A stretch of 64,000 bases of DNA, taken from JAHHUA01 sp036635475 (lineage in GTDB: Bacteria; Bacillota; Clostridia; Oscillospirales; Ruminococcaceae). Positions 44,396 to 53,657 of the stretch are shown piece after piece (the first letter of the stretch is position 1; each line of letters opens with the position of its first letter). The position numbers were made by a program, and so were the translations under genes. Under the pieces are notes generated by a model that was not told the origin of the DNA, did no database searches, and saw only the letters and a program-made list of their open reading frames with translations. The DNA lies in assembly GCA_036635475.1 (NCBI GenBank), contig JAVWQH010000004.1, forward strand, positions 1-64,000, written 5' to 3'.

Positions 44396-46476
44396 TATTC
44401 ATCTGTTCCCTTCTCAAAATCGCAGCCTTCTTTTAAGCAGTGAATTTTACTCAACTTGCCCGTTTTTTTGAAGAGCGTTCCACCACATTTTGGACATAAA
44501 TCCTCAAGTGGTTTATCCCATGTCATAAAGTTACATTCAGGATAACCCGAACAACCATAAAATGTTCTTCCCTTTTTTGTCTTTTGTGCAACAACTTTTT
44601 TGCCGCATATTGGACAATTTCCCGGAACTGGCTCAATAATCTTTTTAGTGAATTTACAATCTGGAAATCCAGGACAAGCTAAGAACTTGCCAAATCTGCC
44701 TATTTTTATAACGAGATTTTTTCCGCATAGCTCGCATATTTCTTCAGTTTCTTGATCGGGAATTTTAACTCTTGTTCCCTCCATATTTTTTTCGGCACTG
44801 GCAAGAGTTTCTGCAAATTCATCATAGAATTTTCGCAATGTATCAACCCAATTTGCACTTCCGGCTTCCACATCATCAAGGCTATTTTCCATATTAGCTG
44901 TAAAATCAACGTCTACTATATTAGAGAATTGTTCTTCCATAAGTTTTGTTGTAACATCACCTAAAACTGTTGGTTTAAGCGCTTTTGCATCACGTTCAAC
45001 ATATCCTCTTTGGATTACTGTTGTTATCGTTGGGGCATATGTTGAAGGTCGTCCAATGCCGTTTTCTTCTAACATCTTAATTAGTGATGCTTCAGTGTAA
45101 CGTGGAGGTGGCTGAGTAAAATGCTGATTAGGCAAAAGTTCTTTTACTTTTAAAGGTGCACCTTCGGCCAATTCTGGCAATGCTCCGCCCTCTTCTGTTT
45201 CTTCGTCTTTACCCTCTTCGTATAGAACAGTAAATCCGTCAAATTGAACAGTATATCCCGATGATTTGAATATATATTCGTTTGCTTTTATATCAGCAGA
45301 AACTGTATTGAAAAGTGCATTTGCCATTTGTGAGGCAATAAACCTTTCCCAAATAAGCTTGTACAGTTTATATTGTTCACCTGTCAAGTTCTTTTTAGCC
45401 ACTTCAGGTGTCAAGCTCGGCATTGTTGGTCGAACAGCTTCATGAGCATCCTGTGATGCGTTTTTCTGCTTATAGTATCTTCTTGCTGGTGGCAGATATT
45501 CCTTTGAATATCTCTCCAAAATGAACTCTTCTGCACCTTGCATAGCCTCTTCGGAAATTCTCAAAGAGTCAGTTCTCATATATGTTATTAATCCCACATC
45601 GCCCATTCCATCAATGTCAATACCTTCATACAGTTCTTGAGCAGCTTTCATAGTTTTCTTTGCTTGAAAGCCCAACTTTCTTGAAGCTTCCTGTTGAAGT
45701 GTTGAGGTTGTAAATGGAGGTGCAGGAGATTTCTTACGCACACCTTTTTTTACTTTTTCTACGAAAAATTCAGCATCTTTTAACTCTTCCATTATTGCTG
45801 ATGCTTGAGCCTCGTTGGATATTGAAAGTTTCTTACCGTTTTTTGAGGCAAGCTTTGAATCAAATGCTTTACGACTGCTCTTTGCATTAAGTTTTGCATC
45901 AATTGACCAATATTCCTCGGCAATAAATGCTTCAATCGCTTTCTCTCTATCAACAATTAATCTGACAACAACAGATTGTACACGTCCTGCTGATAACCCT
46001 CTTCTAACTTTTCTCCACAAAAATGGACTTAATTTATATCCAACAATTCTATCCAAAATTCGTCTTGCTTGTTGAGCATTAACTAAATTTATATCAACTG
46101 TTCGTGGGTGTTCCATACCACTTTCTATACCCGATTTTGTGATTTCGTTAAATGTGATACGGTTATCGTCCTCAAGGTTTAAATTAAGAATATGTGCAAG
46201 ATGCCAAGAAATTGCTTCTCCTTCTCGGTCGGGGTCGGTTGCAAGATAAACTTTTTTGCTTAACTGTGCCATATGTTTAAGGGTTTTGATTAGGTCTTCT
46301 TTGCCCTTTATATTTTCATAGTTAGGTTCAAAATCATTATCAATATCAACGCTTAGCTTGCTTTTAGGCAAATCCCTTATATGTCCGTTTGAGGCGACAA
46401 CTTCAAATCCTTCTCCGAGATATTTTTTGATTGTCTTTGCCTTTGCAGGGGACTCCACTATTACCAGATTAGACAT
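44395..46476 (-). CDS. topA: DNA topoisomerase I
   Basis: This type IA topoisomerase relaxes negative supercoils. It has 693 residues: the TOPRIM domain (LVIVESPAKAKTI to ATDPDREGEAISWH), the active-site Tyr in LITYMRTDS, and three C-terminal zinc fingers (CELCGKN..., CPICGKK..., CPKCGGT...). The start at 46476 is 7 bases after GGAG; the ORF extends to 46515 but without a site. It lies between dprA and trmFO, the common Firmicutes order. Confidence 0.96.
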   Translation of the reverse strand: MSNLVIVESPAKAKTIKKYLGEGFEVVASNGHIRDLPKSKLSVDIDNDFEPNYENIKGKEDLIKTLKHMAQLSKKVYLATDPDREGEAISWHLAHILNLNLEDDNRITFNEITKSGIESGMEHPRTVDINLVNAQQARRILDRIVGYKLSPFLWRKVRRGLSAGRVQSVVVRLIVDREKAIEAFIAEEYWSIDAKLNAKSSRKAFDSKLASKNGKKLSISNEAQASAIMEELKDAEFFVEKVKKGVRKKSPAPPFTTSTLQQEASRKLGFQAKKTMKAAQELYEGIDIDGMGDVGLITYMRTDSLRISEEAMQGAEEFILERYSKEYLPPARRYYKQKNASQDAHEAVRPTMPSLTPEVAKKNLTGEQYKLYKLIWERFIASQMANALFNTVSADIKANEYIFKSSGYTVQFDGFTVLYEEGKDEETEEGGALPELAEGAPLKVKELLPNQHFTQPPPRYTEASLIKMLEENGIGRPSTYAPTITTVIQRGYVERDAKALKPTVLGDVTTKLMEEQFSNIVDVDFTANMENSLDDVEAGSANWVDTLRKFYDEFAETLASAEKNMEGTRVKIPDQETEEICELCGKNLVIKIGRFGKFLACPGFPDCKFTKKIIEPVPGNCPICGKKVVAQKTKKGRTFYGCSGYPECNFMTWDKPLEDLCPKCGGTLFKKTGKLSKIHCLKEGCDFEKGTDE

Positions 46477-46605
46477 TTCATTTCTCCAGTCCGCAGTTAC
46501 CACATTAACTGTCATTTCATTTTATATATGTTAAACCCCGAGTTGTGGTTAAATGGGGGATATTTTACAAAATTATTGTATGCTTTTTTCTCGAAAAAAT
46601 ATACA

Positions 46606-47775
46606 TTATACTGTAAATTTTCTTCCCGATATTGTTTTAATCGCTCCGAATATTTCAAGTTCCGTCAAAATTGAGAGTACAACATTAATTGGAACATCAA
46701 GTATTTCTGATATTTCCTCCGATGTTTTTTCCCCATCTGAAATCGTATTGAAAACCAACAATTGCTCTTGATTTAAGTATGGCGGAGGAGCTACTTTTTT
46801 CTTTGTAATTTTTTGAGTTTCTGATTTAATCAGTGTCATTTGTTCAGGCATTTCTTCCTCTTGAACAAGGGTTTTATCTAAAGGTTTCAATATGTAATTA
46901 TAATAAAGTGAATATTCATCAAGAATATCTGCACCACAAGTAACAAGTTTTGCTCCCTGTTTGATTAGCATATTTGACCCTTCGCACATTTCTTTGTATA
47001 TGCTGCCGGGAACTGCAAATACATCTCTATCCTGAGAAAGAGCGTGTCCTGCTGTGATTAATGTTCCGCTCTTTTTTGCCGCCTCAACCACTACAATTCC
47101 TGAGGAAAGTCCCGATATAATTCTATTTCGCATTGGAAAGTTAAAAGGGTTTGGCATAATTCCGGGCATAAATTCAGTTATGATTGCACCATTTCCCTCG
47201 ATGATTTTTCTTCTTATGGATAAATTTGCGATTGGATAGTCGTTATCAATTCCGCTGCCGATTACTGCAATTGTTTTTTTGCCCTTGTCGATTGCCGCTT
47301 GATGACTTATTGCATCAATTCCAACAGCAAGTCCACTTATAATTATAACTCCTGCCTCAGCAAGTTCTTCTGATATTTTCTTGGCAGTCACTTCACCATA
47401 TTTTGTGCATTTTCTTGTTCCAACCATAGCAATTGACAAATTAGTGTCAACATCTGGCAATTCACCTAAAATATATAAAGTTAGCGGTGGGGAGTAAATA
47501 TTTCTTAATCTTATTGGATAGTTTTCGCAATCAGGTGTCAGGATTTTAGCACCTAATTTTCTTGCTTTTTCAACTGCTGCTTTAGCTTTTTCAAGAGTTG
47601 TTGACATTATTTTTTCAATTTCTCCGCTTGTAAAACAAGATGACGCAACAAGTTCTTCCCTATTCATATCGTATATTTCTTTTGGAGAATCAAATCTTGA
47701 AAGTATCTCATCACTTCTTGCAGTACCTATCCCAAAAAGTTGTTGCATCCATATCCAATAATGGCTTTCTACCAC
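46606..47775 (-). CDS. dprA: DNA processing protein DprA
   Basis: DprA binds incoming single-stranded DNA and loads RecA during transformation. It has 389 residues: an N-terminal helix-hairpin-helix-like part, the Rossmann-fold DprA domain (GTRKCTKYG, ISGLAVGIDAISHQAA, GSGIDNDYP), and a C-terminal winged-helix domain (from about 325). The start is the GTG at 47775, 9 bases after GGAGG. The ORF runs further upstream without a binding site. The presence of dprA does not show that the organism is competent. Confidence 0.94.
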   Translation of the reverse strand: MVESHYWIWMQQLFGIGTARSDEILSRFDSPKEIYDMNREELVASSCFTSGEIEKIMSTTLEKAKAAVEKARKLGAKILTPDCENYPIRLRNIYSPPLTLYILGELPDVDTNLSIAMVGTRKCTKYGEVTAKKISEELAEAGVIIISGLAVGIDAISHQAAIDKGKKTIAVIGSGIDNDYPIANLSIRRKIIEGNGAIITEFMPGIMPNPFNFPMRNRIISGLSSGIVVVEAAKKSGTLITAGHALSQDRDVFAVPGSIYKEMCEGSNMLIKQGAKLVTCGADILDEYSLYYNYILKPLDKTLVQEEEMPEQMTLIKSETQKITKKKVAPPPYLNQEQLLVFNTISDGEKTSEEISEILDVPINVVLSILTELEIFGAIKTISGRKFTV

Positions 47776-47794
47776 TACAATACACCTCCCAACT

Positions 47795-48580
47795 TTATTT
47801 TTTCTTTGACATTTCCCACGCAAATATTGAGGCTGCTATTGCCGCATTCAATGATTCGCTTTTTTCATTCATTGGAATAATTATTTTTTGGTCAGCTATT
47901 TTAATATTTTCATCTGACAACCCATTTCCTTCATTTCCAATCATTACACAGGACGAGGAAGTTAAATCAAATTCAGTTAAATCCCTTGAATTTTCTGTCA
48001 AAGCCGCCGCATAAACAGTTATTCCCATATTCTTCATTTCCAAAACAGCTTGAGCCGCATCGTCATAAATCTTAATCGGCAATCTTAACGCTGTACCCAT
48101 TGTTGAACGCAAAACCTTGGGGCTGAAAATATCAGGGCAATCTGACGTCATCAATAATCCGCTGATGTTAAATGCGTCACAACTGCGTATTATCGTTCCT
48201 AAATTTCCGGGGTCTTGCAATGAACAAAGCAATATATATTTCCCATCTTTTTCTATTTCAAGTTCTTTTTCGGGAATTTCACAAACACAAAAAACTCCTT
48301 GAGGGGTGTTTGTATCTGAAATTTTCGATGAAATAACGTCAGAAATTTCAAAAGTTTCATCAGCAACAGCAAGTAGCTGGGAAATTTGACTGCTGAATTT
48401 TTCATTAGCAGTTTTAGTCACAAAAACCGACTTGATTTTTGTCCCACATTTAAGGACTTCAACCGCCGTTCTTATGCCCTCAACCACAAACAGACCTTTA
48501 TCATTCCTTGTTTTTTTGGAAGATAAAAGCCTTGATAAATCTTTTATAATTGTATTGTCTTTTGATGTTATTAATTTCAT
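47795..48580 (-). CDS. TrmH/SpoU family RNA 2'-O-methyltransferase
   Basis: This is a SPOUT-class methyltransferase of 261 residues. It has an N-terminal L30e-like substrate-binding domain (1-95) and the C-terminal knotted SPOUT domain with LLCSLQDPGNLGTIIRSC, VLRSTMGTALRLPI, GNEGNGLSDE and IPMNEKSESLNAAIAASI. Such proteins act on rRNA or tRNA; the target is not clear. GGAG lies 7 bases before the ATG. It follows rplT after a terminator. Confidence 0.9.
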   Translation of the reverse strand: MKLITSKDNTIIKDLSRLLSSKKTRNDKGLFVVEGIRTAVEVLKCGTKIKSVFVTKTANEKFSSQISQLLAVADETFEISDVISSKISDTNTPQGVFCVCEIPEKELEIEKDGKYILLCSLQDPGNLGTIIRSCDAFNISGLLMTSDCPDIFSPKVLRSTMGTALRLPIKIYDDAAQAVLEMKNMGITVYAAALTENSRDLTEFDLTSSSCVMIGNEGNGLSDENIKIADQKIIIPMNEKSESLNAAIAASIFAWEMSKKK

Positions 48581-48643
48581 CTAATAACTCCAAATCATAG
48601 TTAATTAAATTTACGGGAGAAATTAAGAAAGAATTATAATTAG

Positions 48644-48673
48644 CAAAAAACGCCCGCAAACGAAAGCGGGCGT
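48644..48673 (-). terminator. Terminator of the infC-rpmI-rplT operon
   Basis: A GC-rich stem ACGCCCGC/GCGGGCGT (48650-48657 with 48666-48673) is followed by TTTTTT on the minus strand, just after the rplT stop. Confidence 0.9.
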
Positions 48674-48682
48674 CAAACATTC

Positions 48683-49036
48683 TTACTTAGCAACCTTAGC
48701 CTTCTCAACTAGTGCTGTGAATGCAGCAGCATCATTGATAGCAATTTCAGAGAGCATTTTACGGTTTAATGTAACGTTTGCTTTCTTTAGGCCATTCATA
48801 AATGTTGAGTAGTTCACACCATTAATACGGCATGCAGCAGAAATTCTTGTAATCCAAAGACTTCTGAAATTACGTTTTTTCTGTTTTCTTCCAATATATG
48901 CGTATTGGCCCGACTTCATTACAGCTTGTTTAGCTGTTTTGAATAGTCTGCTCTTTCCGCCAAAGTATCCCTTAGCAAGTTTAAGAGTCTTTTTTCTTCT
49001 CTTGCGAGTCATCATTGCTCCCTTAATATGAGCCAT
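48683..49036 (-). CDS. rplT: 50S ribosomal protein L20
   Basis: This is a structural and assembly protein of the large subunit, 117 residues (MAHIKGAMMTRKRRKKTL, GYFGGKSRLF, WITRISAACR). In several bacteria L20 represses its own infC-rpmI-rplT operon by binding the leader RNA, and a structured leader is seen upstream of infC here. The length and sequence are normal. Confidence 0.97.
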   Translation of the reverse strand: MAHIKGAMMTRKRRKKTLKLAKGYFGGKSRLFKTAKQAVMKSGQYAYIGRKQKKRNFRSLWITRISAACRINGVNYSTFMNGLKKANVTLNRKMLSEIAINDAAAFTALVEKAKVAK

Positions 49037-49077
49037 ATCTATTTACCTCCGTTGGAAAATTCTTAATTTTGTGGTTT

Positions 49078-49275
49078 TTACTTGTAAGGAATCAGTAGCT
49101 TAATTGTCTTTGTATTTGTGCAATCTGCGTATGCTGGCATTCTTAAAGCTCTCTTACGCTTTGTGCTTCTTTGAGTAAGTCTATGTCTTCTGTAGATAGA
49201 CATATGCTTAACCTTTCCGCTTTTTGTTAGCTTAAAACGCTTTTTAGCTCCGCTGTGTGTTTTTAGCTTAGGCAT
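49078..49275 (-). CDS. rpmI: 50S ribosomal protein L35
   Basis: This is a 65-residue basic ribosomal protein (MPKLKTHSGAKKRFKLT). It lies in the usual infC-rpmI-rplT order, 17 bases after infC, with AGGAGG upstream. Confidence 0.97.
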   Translation of the reverse strand: MPKLKTHSGAKKRFKLTKSGKVKHMSIYRRHRLTQRSTKRKRALRMPAYADCTNTKTIKLLIPYK

Positions 49276-49292
49276 TTCAATTTCCTCCTTAG

Positions 49293-49811
49293 TTATTTTG
49301 CGACTTTTGATGTTAAGAACATAAGCATATTACGTCCTTCCATCTTAGGCATCTTCTCAACATTGGCAATCTCAGAACAGCTCTCAGCGAATTTCTTAAT
49401 AATTACCTCGCCTAGCTCAGGATGAGCCATTTCACGTCCTCTGAATTTAATGCTGACCTTGACTTTGTTTCCTTCATTAAGGAATCTTTTAGCATGGCCT
49501 AACTTTGTTTCAAAGTCGTGTGTATCAATGTTAAGAGAAAGACGTACTTCTTTGATTTCGATAACTTTCTGGTTTTTCTTAGCTTCTTTTTCTCTTTTTG
49601 CTTGTTCAAAACGGAATTTGCCATAATCCATAATACGACAAACCGGCGGAACAGCTTGCGGAGCAATTTTAACCAAATCCAGATTTTTATCCATTGCAAT
49701 TTTCAAAGCATCTTTTGATGAGATAACTCCCAATTGCCCTCCATCGGAATCAATAACTCTTATTTCCTTGTCCCTAATCTCCTCATTGATGAGCAGTTCT
49801 TGTTTGCTAAT
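49293..49811 (-). CDS. infC: Translation initiation factor IF-3, AUU start
   Basis: IF-3 checks the start codon and keeps the subunits apart, 172 residues. Both domains are seen: the N domain with LLINEEIRDKEIRVID and VCRIMDYGKFRFEQ, and the C domain with VRLSLNIDTHDFETKL and KVSIKFRGREMAHPELG. The start is read as ATT at 49811 (ISKQELLINEEIRD), 8 bases after GGAGG (49820-49824), which agrees with infC of E. coli and B. subtilis, where an AUU start allows IF-3 to repress itself. The in-frame ATG codons further up, including one inside the binding site, give a non-homologous N-terminus. Confidence 0.93.
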   Translation of the reverse strand: MSKQELLINEEIRDKEIRVIDSDGGQLGVISSKDALKIAMDKNLDLVKIAPQAVPPVCRIMDYGKFRFEQAKREKEAKKNQKVIEIKEVRLSLNIDTHDFETKLGHAKRFLNEGNKVKVSIKFRGREMAHPELGEVIIKKFAESCSEIANVEKMPKMEGRNMLMFLTSKVAK

Positions 49812-49824
49812 GATAAGCACCTCC

Positions 49825-49995
49825 ATAAGCCTGTAAATTAGTGTGATACCTGTTTCTTGATAAATAAGACAAGGTGCATACGAAAAACGCATGCACCATA
49901 AATTCAATAAAGTATATCCAAAAAGGACTATCTTATTGACCATGTGTCATATAAACATGCACAGGTGAGAGTTGTATAACTCTACTTCGTTTTCT
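49825..49995 (-). promoter_or_regulatory. Structured leader of the infC operon, candidate L20-type autoregulatory element
   Basis: The transcript from the promoter at 50001 to the infC binding site is about 170 bases. It contains an AGAGTT/AACTCT hairpin and a 10-bp stem GGTGCATGCG/CGTATGCACC (88-97 with 73-82 of the 49800s) with a TTTTT loop followed by a T-rich stretch. It fills the position of the L20 leader known in Firmicutes. The assignment rests on position and structure, not on a model match. Confidence 0.55.
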
Positions 49996-50000
49996 ATAGT

Positions 50001-50029
50001 ATAATAACAGATAACTTAATTCTTGTCAA
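50001..50029 (-). promoter_or_regulatory. Consensus promoter of the infC-rpmI-rplT operon
   Basis: On the minus strand TTGACA (50024-50029) and TATTAT (50001-50006) have a 17-base spacer. The rest of 50030-50123, up to the addA stop, shows no clear terminator. Confidence 0.8.
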
Positions 50030-50123
50030 GAAAAATATTTGATATTTTAAAACATCTTTTATTTGCCTTTTAGCCATATACTATTTTTAATCATTATACA
50101 GCATTTTCCCCAATTAATCAAGG

Positions 50124-53100
50124 TTAAACATTAATTTCTCTGCCTAAGCTGAAAGAATAAATAATACTTTGGGAAACCTCACAATTCAAGCTTTCTTTCA
50201 ACAATAGTTTGTATAAGTTAAGCTGCGTTGCATATTTTGAAATTAATTCATCTTCTGCCTTTGCAAAATCAGTTTTGTAGTCAATAACAGTTGCTTTCCC
50301 GTTTTCAATTATTATGCAGTCTGCTATACCTTGAACCGCAACAACGGCATTTTCCTTGATTTTATCAGTATATTGGGCAAGTTCTTTTTCCGAAACTTCC
50401 GCCAAAAAACTATACTCACGCAAAACTTTATCGGCACACATAATTCTCTCAAAAAGCTTGGATTGAGATAATATCTTGATTTTTTTTGTATCAACATTGT
50501 CGGCTTCTTCTCTCGATAAAAACTCAAATTCAACAAGCCTTTCAAGTTCGTTTTCCATATCATCAGCCAGCTTTTCGTATCTTGCAAATTGCATAAACTT
50601 ATGCGTTGCACTTCCTTTTTCCGCACCTGTCATTTGTTCTTCACGCAAAAACTTTGGGCGCATTGAAAATTTATCAGCAAAGTTCTCTTCCTTGCCAATT
50701 GACGAAATTGCAAGCTTAGTGGGAGTTTTTGTTTCTGCCTCAAAAGGATATACAAACTTTTCTCTTTCCTTGAAAATGCTCACTGTTTCTTCCGATGGCA
50801 ACAGCTCATTTTCCTTGTTTTCCAATAATTTCTCTTGATTTTTTTGAAGATTTGTTTCAATTGTTATTTGAAATTTTCCGCAATTTTCAATTGTACCCAA
50901 TGCTTCTGTTTCACCAATATTCAAAAGCGGAGTTGCATATTCGTGATGAAGTAAAGCCGAAATAATCCAACTTGAATATGACATTTTAGATTTAACCAAT
51001 CCCGATGGCAACTTTTTATCGGAATTAATCGGAATATTTAATCCTTTTACATTATTCGCCAAATTACTGATTGATGCTACAATTATCAGCTTTTCTTTTG
51101 CTCTTGTCAACGCAACATACAAAACTCGCATTTCTTCCGACAATAAATCCTTTTCAGATTGTATTGAAACTGCATTCAAATGCGTTGTTTTATATTGTAT
51201 TCCCAATTCGTTATCACGTCGCATTGAGGCAAATCCCAATTTTGAATGGAGCATTGATGTTGCCCTTAAATCAGTTGTGTTAAATTTTTTGCTGCTATCT
51301 GCCAGAAAAACCACAGGAAATTCAAGTCCCTTGGAGCGATGTATACTCATTATTTTAATGGAATTATCCCCTGTTTCACTTATAATCGCCGGCGATAAAT
51401 CTCCACCGCTTTCATCTAACTTGTTGATAAACCTAACAAATGCACTTAATCCTTTGTAGCCGTTTGCATCAAATTCAGCAGCATAATCCGCAAGCAATTT
51501 TAAATTTAGGCTCTTAGTTTTTCCGTTTTTCATAACTCTGACAATGGTTTCAAAACCTGTCATATCATAAATTTTGTATATTAATTCCGCTGTATTTGTT
51601 GTTGCTGAAAAAGCTCTTAACTCACTGAATAATTCCAAAAAGTTCTTTGCTTTTTCACTATGGGGATAATTTTCCATCAACCTCAAAAACAGCGGTTTAT
51701 CTGTTCTTTTTGCACTTAATTTTGCCATATCATCTGCGGAAAAGTCAAACAGTGGTGACATCATTGCTCCGAATAAATCAATGTCTAAAAGAGGATTGTC
51801 AATTGCTTTTAACAGCGAAATAACGCAGCTTACTTCAATCGAACTCAAAAATCCCGAATCCGGACTATAATCGCCGTCTAATCCGATTTTTTTGAGTGCA
51901 TTTTGATATATTGGTGCTTTATTATTTGCTGAACGCAATAGAATTGCAATGTCATATGGCTCAATTTTTCTCATACCATTTTTGCCTAAAACCTCATACC
52001 CGCTATCAATAAGCTGCTTAATTCTGTCCGCTATATAGTTAGCCTCTATCTCTCTTGAACTCAAATCTTCCTCATCTATTGAGCCTAAATCAATAACTGC
52101 AAGCTCGCAACCTCTGTCGTTGGCTTCGGGGTAAAGTGCACCCACAACAAGCTGTTCCTCTTCCCCATAATCAAGACCGCCCACTTCTTCGCTCATTATT
52201 TGTTTGAATATGAAATTTATGCCGTCTGTTACTTCCTTGCGACTTCTAAAATTCTTTGACAAAATAATTTTTGCTGTATCGGCATTATCGGAAAGCAACT
52301 TGAAAGTCTGCTTTTTATTCAGGAATATTTCAGGCATAGCTTGTCTAAATCCATATATGCTCTGTTTTACGTCACCTACCATAAAAAGGTTTTTGCCCTC
52401 ATTTGAAACAGCCTTGAAAATCAAATCTTGAATCATATTTGTGTCTTGATATTCATCAACAAGAACTTCTTTATATGTTTGGCTCAATGTCTTAGCGAGG
52501 TTGCTGAACTTGTAATCATCATTTTTTTCCGACACCAATAATTTAAGTGCAAAATGCTCTAAATCGGAAAAATCCAAAAGTTTTCTTTCCAGTTTATCCT
52601 TTGAGAATTGATTATCTAAGTCCTTTGTTAATGAGAATATTCCCGCAATAAGACCTTTCATATAAGTATTATCAGATAGAAAATCCTCCGCTTCACAAAA
52701 GAGATTTTCCTTTGCAATATCTGTCAAAACTTTTTTTGTAAGGTTGCGTTGTGCCTGTGCCAAATTTTTAATTTCGGGGTTTGCTTCCTTAGGAATTCTT
52801 GGCAAAGTTGAAAATCTTAATTCCGACAAACTTTCGTATATTCCCTCCCAGTTTTTTTCCTTAGCAAGTAAAACCAGATTTTGTGCTTGCGATAATTCCT
52901 CTTGTAAAAGCGGATTGTATTTTTCCATTACATATGAATCGTTATTCGCAATTGCAATTGCACCTTGGAGAATTTGAACTGCATATTTGAAAATACTCTC
53001 TGCATATTCAATTATTATTTCTCCCCACACAGAATTTTCGGGAGAATCAACGTTGTCAAAATCTTTTAAACGTTTATCCAACCAACTTGTGTAAAAGGGA

Positions 53101-53657
53101 TAACTTCTTATGAATTTATATAATGTTTCAACTGTTTCACGCAGCTTTTTATCGTCACGTCCAACTGACAGCATATCAACTAAATTAAAAAAGTCCTCAT
53201 TGTTTTTATCGTAATTTTGTTCAATGGCTCTTGAAAGGCTTTCTTGAAATAAAATCTGCATTTCTCTTTCATCTGCAATATGTATATCAGCAGGCAGTCC
53301 TAACTCGAAAAAGTTTTCTCTTATTAAATCATAACAAAATGCGTGAACTGTGCTGATTTTCGCCTGTTTAAGCAAACGCAACTGCTGTTTAAGCATCTGG
53401 TTTGATGGGTTTTCTTTTTCTTCATTAAACAGTCTTTTAACAAGCCTTTGTTTCATTTCCGCCGCTGCCGCATTGGAGAAAGTTACGACAACTAATTCGT
53501 CAGCACCTATTGGTCTTTCTTTATCAAGCAAGAGTCCCGCTATTCTTTCAACTAAAACCGCTGTTTTTCCACTTCCGGCGGCTGCTGACAAAAGCAAAGT
53601 CTTATCCCTTGTTTTAATCGCATCTTCTTGTTGAGCAGTCCATTGCATTTTACTCAT
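50124..53657 (-). CDS. addA: Helicase-nuclease AddA subunit
   Basis: This is the ATP-dependent helicase/nuclease that processes double-strand breaks, 1177 residues. It has UvrD-like helicase motifs, AAAGSGKT (Walker A, about 27-34), VDEYQDTN and VGDVKQSIYGFR, and a C-terminal RecB-type nuclease with ADCIIIENGKATVIDYKTD. It overlaps the end of addB by 8 bases, forming the AddAB pair that substitutes for RecBCD in Firmicutes. GGGAGG lies just before the ATG. Confidence 0.96.
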   Translation of the reverse strand: MSKMQWTAQQEDAIKTRDKTLLLSAAAGSGKTAVLVERIAGLLLDKERPIGADELVVVTFSNAAAAEMKQRLVKRLFNEEKENPSNQMLKQQLRLLKQAKISTVHAFCYDLIRENFFELGLPADIHIADEREMQILFQESLSRAIEQNYDKNNEDFFNLVDMLSVGRDDKKLRETVETLYKFIRSYPFYTSWLDKRLKDFDNVDSPENSVWGEIIIEYAESIFKYAVQILQGAIAIANNDSYVMEKYNPLLQEELSQAQNLVLLAKEKNWEGIYESLSELRFSTLPRIPKEANPEIKNLAQAQRNLTKKVLTDIAKENLFCEAEDFLSDNTYMKGLIAGIFSLTKDLDNQFSKDKLERKLLDFSDLEHFALKLLVSEKNDDYKFSNLAKTLSQTYKEVLVDEYQDTNMIQDLIFKAVSNEGKNLFMVGDVKQSIYGFRQAMPEIFLNKKQTFKLLSDNADTAKIILSKNFRSRKEVTDGINFIFKQIMSEEVGGLDYGEEEQLVVGALYPEANDRGCELAVIDLGSIDEEDLSSREIEANYIADRIKQLIDSGYEVLGKNGMRKIEPYDIAILLRSANNKAPIYQNALKKIGLDGDYSPDSGFLSSIEVSCVISLLKAIDNPLLDIDLFGAMMSPLFDFSADDMAKLSAKRTDKPLFLRLMENYPHSEKAKNFLELFSELRAFSATTNTAELIYKIYDMTGFETIVRVMKNGKTKSLNLKLLADYAAEFDANGYKGLSAFVRFINKLDESGGDLSPAIISETGDNSIKIMSIHRSKGLEFPVVFLADSSKKFNTTDLRATSMLHSKLGFASMRRDNELGIQYKTTHLNAVSIQSEKDLLSEEMRVLYVALTRAKEKLIIVASISNLANNVKGLNIPINSDKKLPSGLVKSKMSYSSWIISALLHHEYATPLLNIGETEALGTIENCGKFQITIETNLQKNQEKLLENKENELLPSEETVSIFKEREKFVYPFEAETKTPTKLAISSIGKEENFADKFSMRPKFLREEQMTGAEKGSATHKFMQFARYEKLADDMENELERLVEFEFLSREEADNVDTKKIKILSQSKLFERIMCADKVLREYSFLAEVSEKELAQYTDKIKENAVVAVQGIADCIIIENGKATVIDYKTDFAKAEDELISKYATQLNLYKLLLKESLNCEVSQSIIYSFSLGREINV

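Noticed and set aside
49812..49943. N-terminal extension of infC from the ATG at 49943
   Set aside because: The extra residues have no counterpart in IF-3 and include the ribosome binding site and leader.
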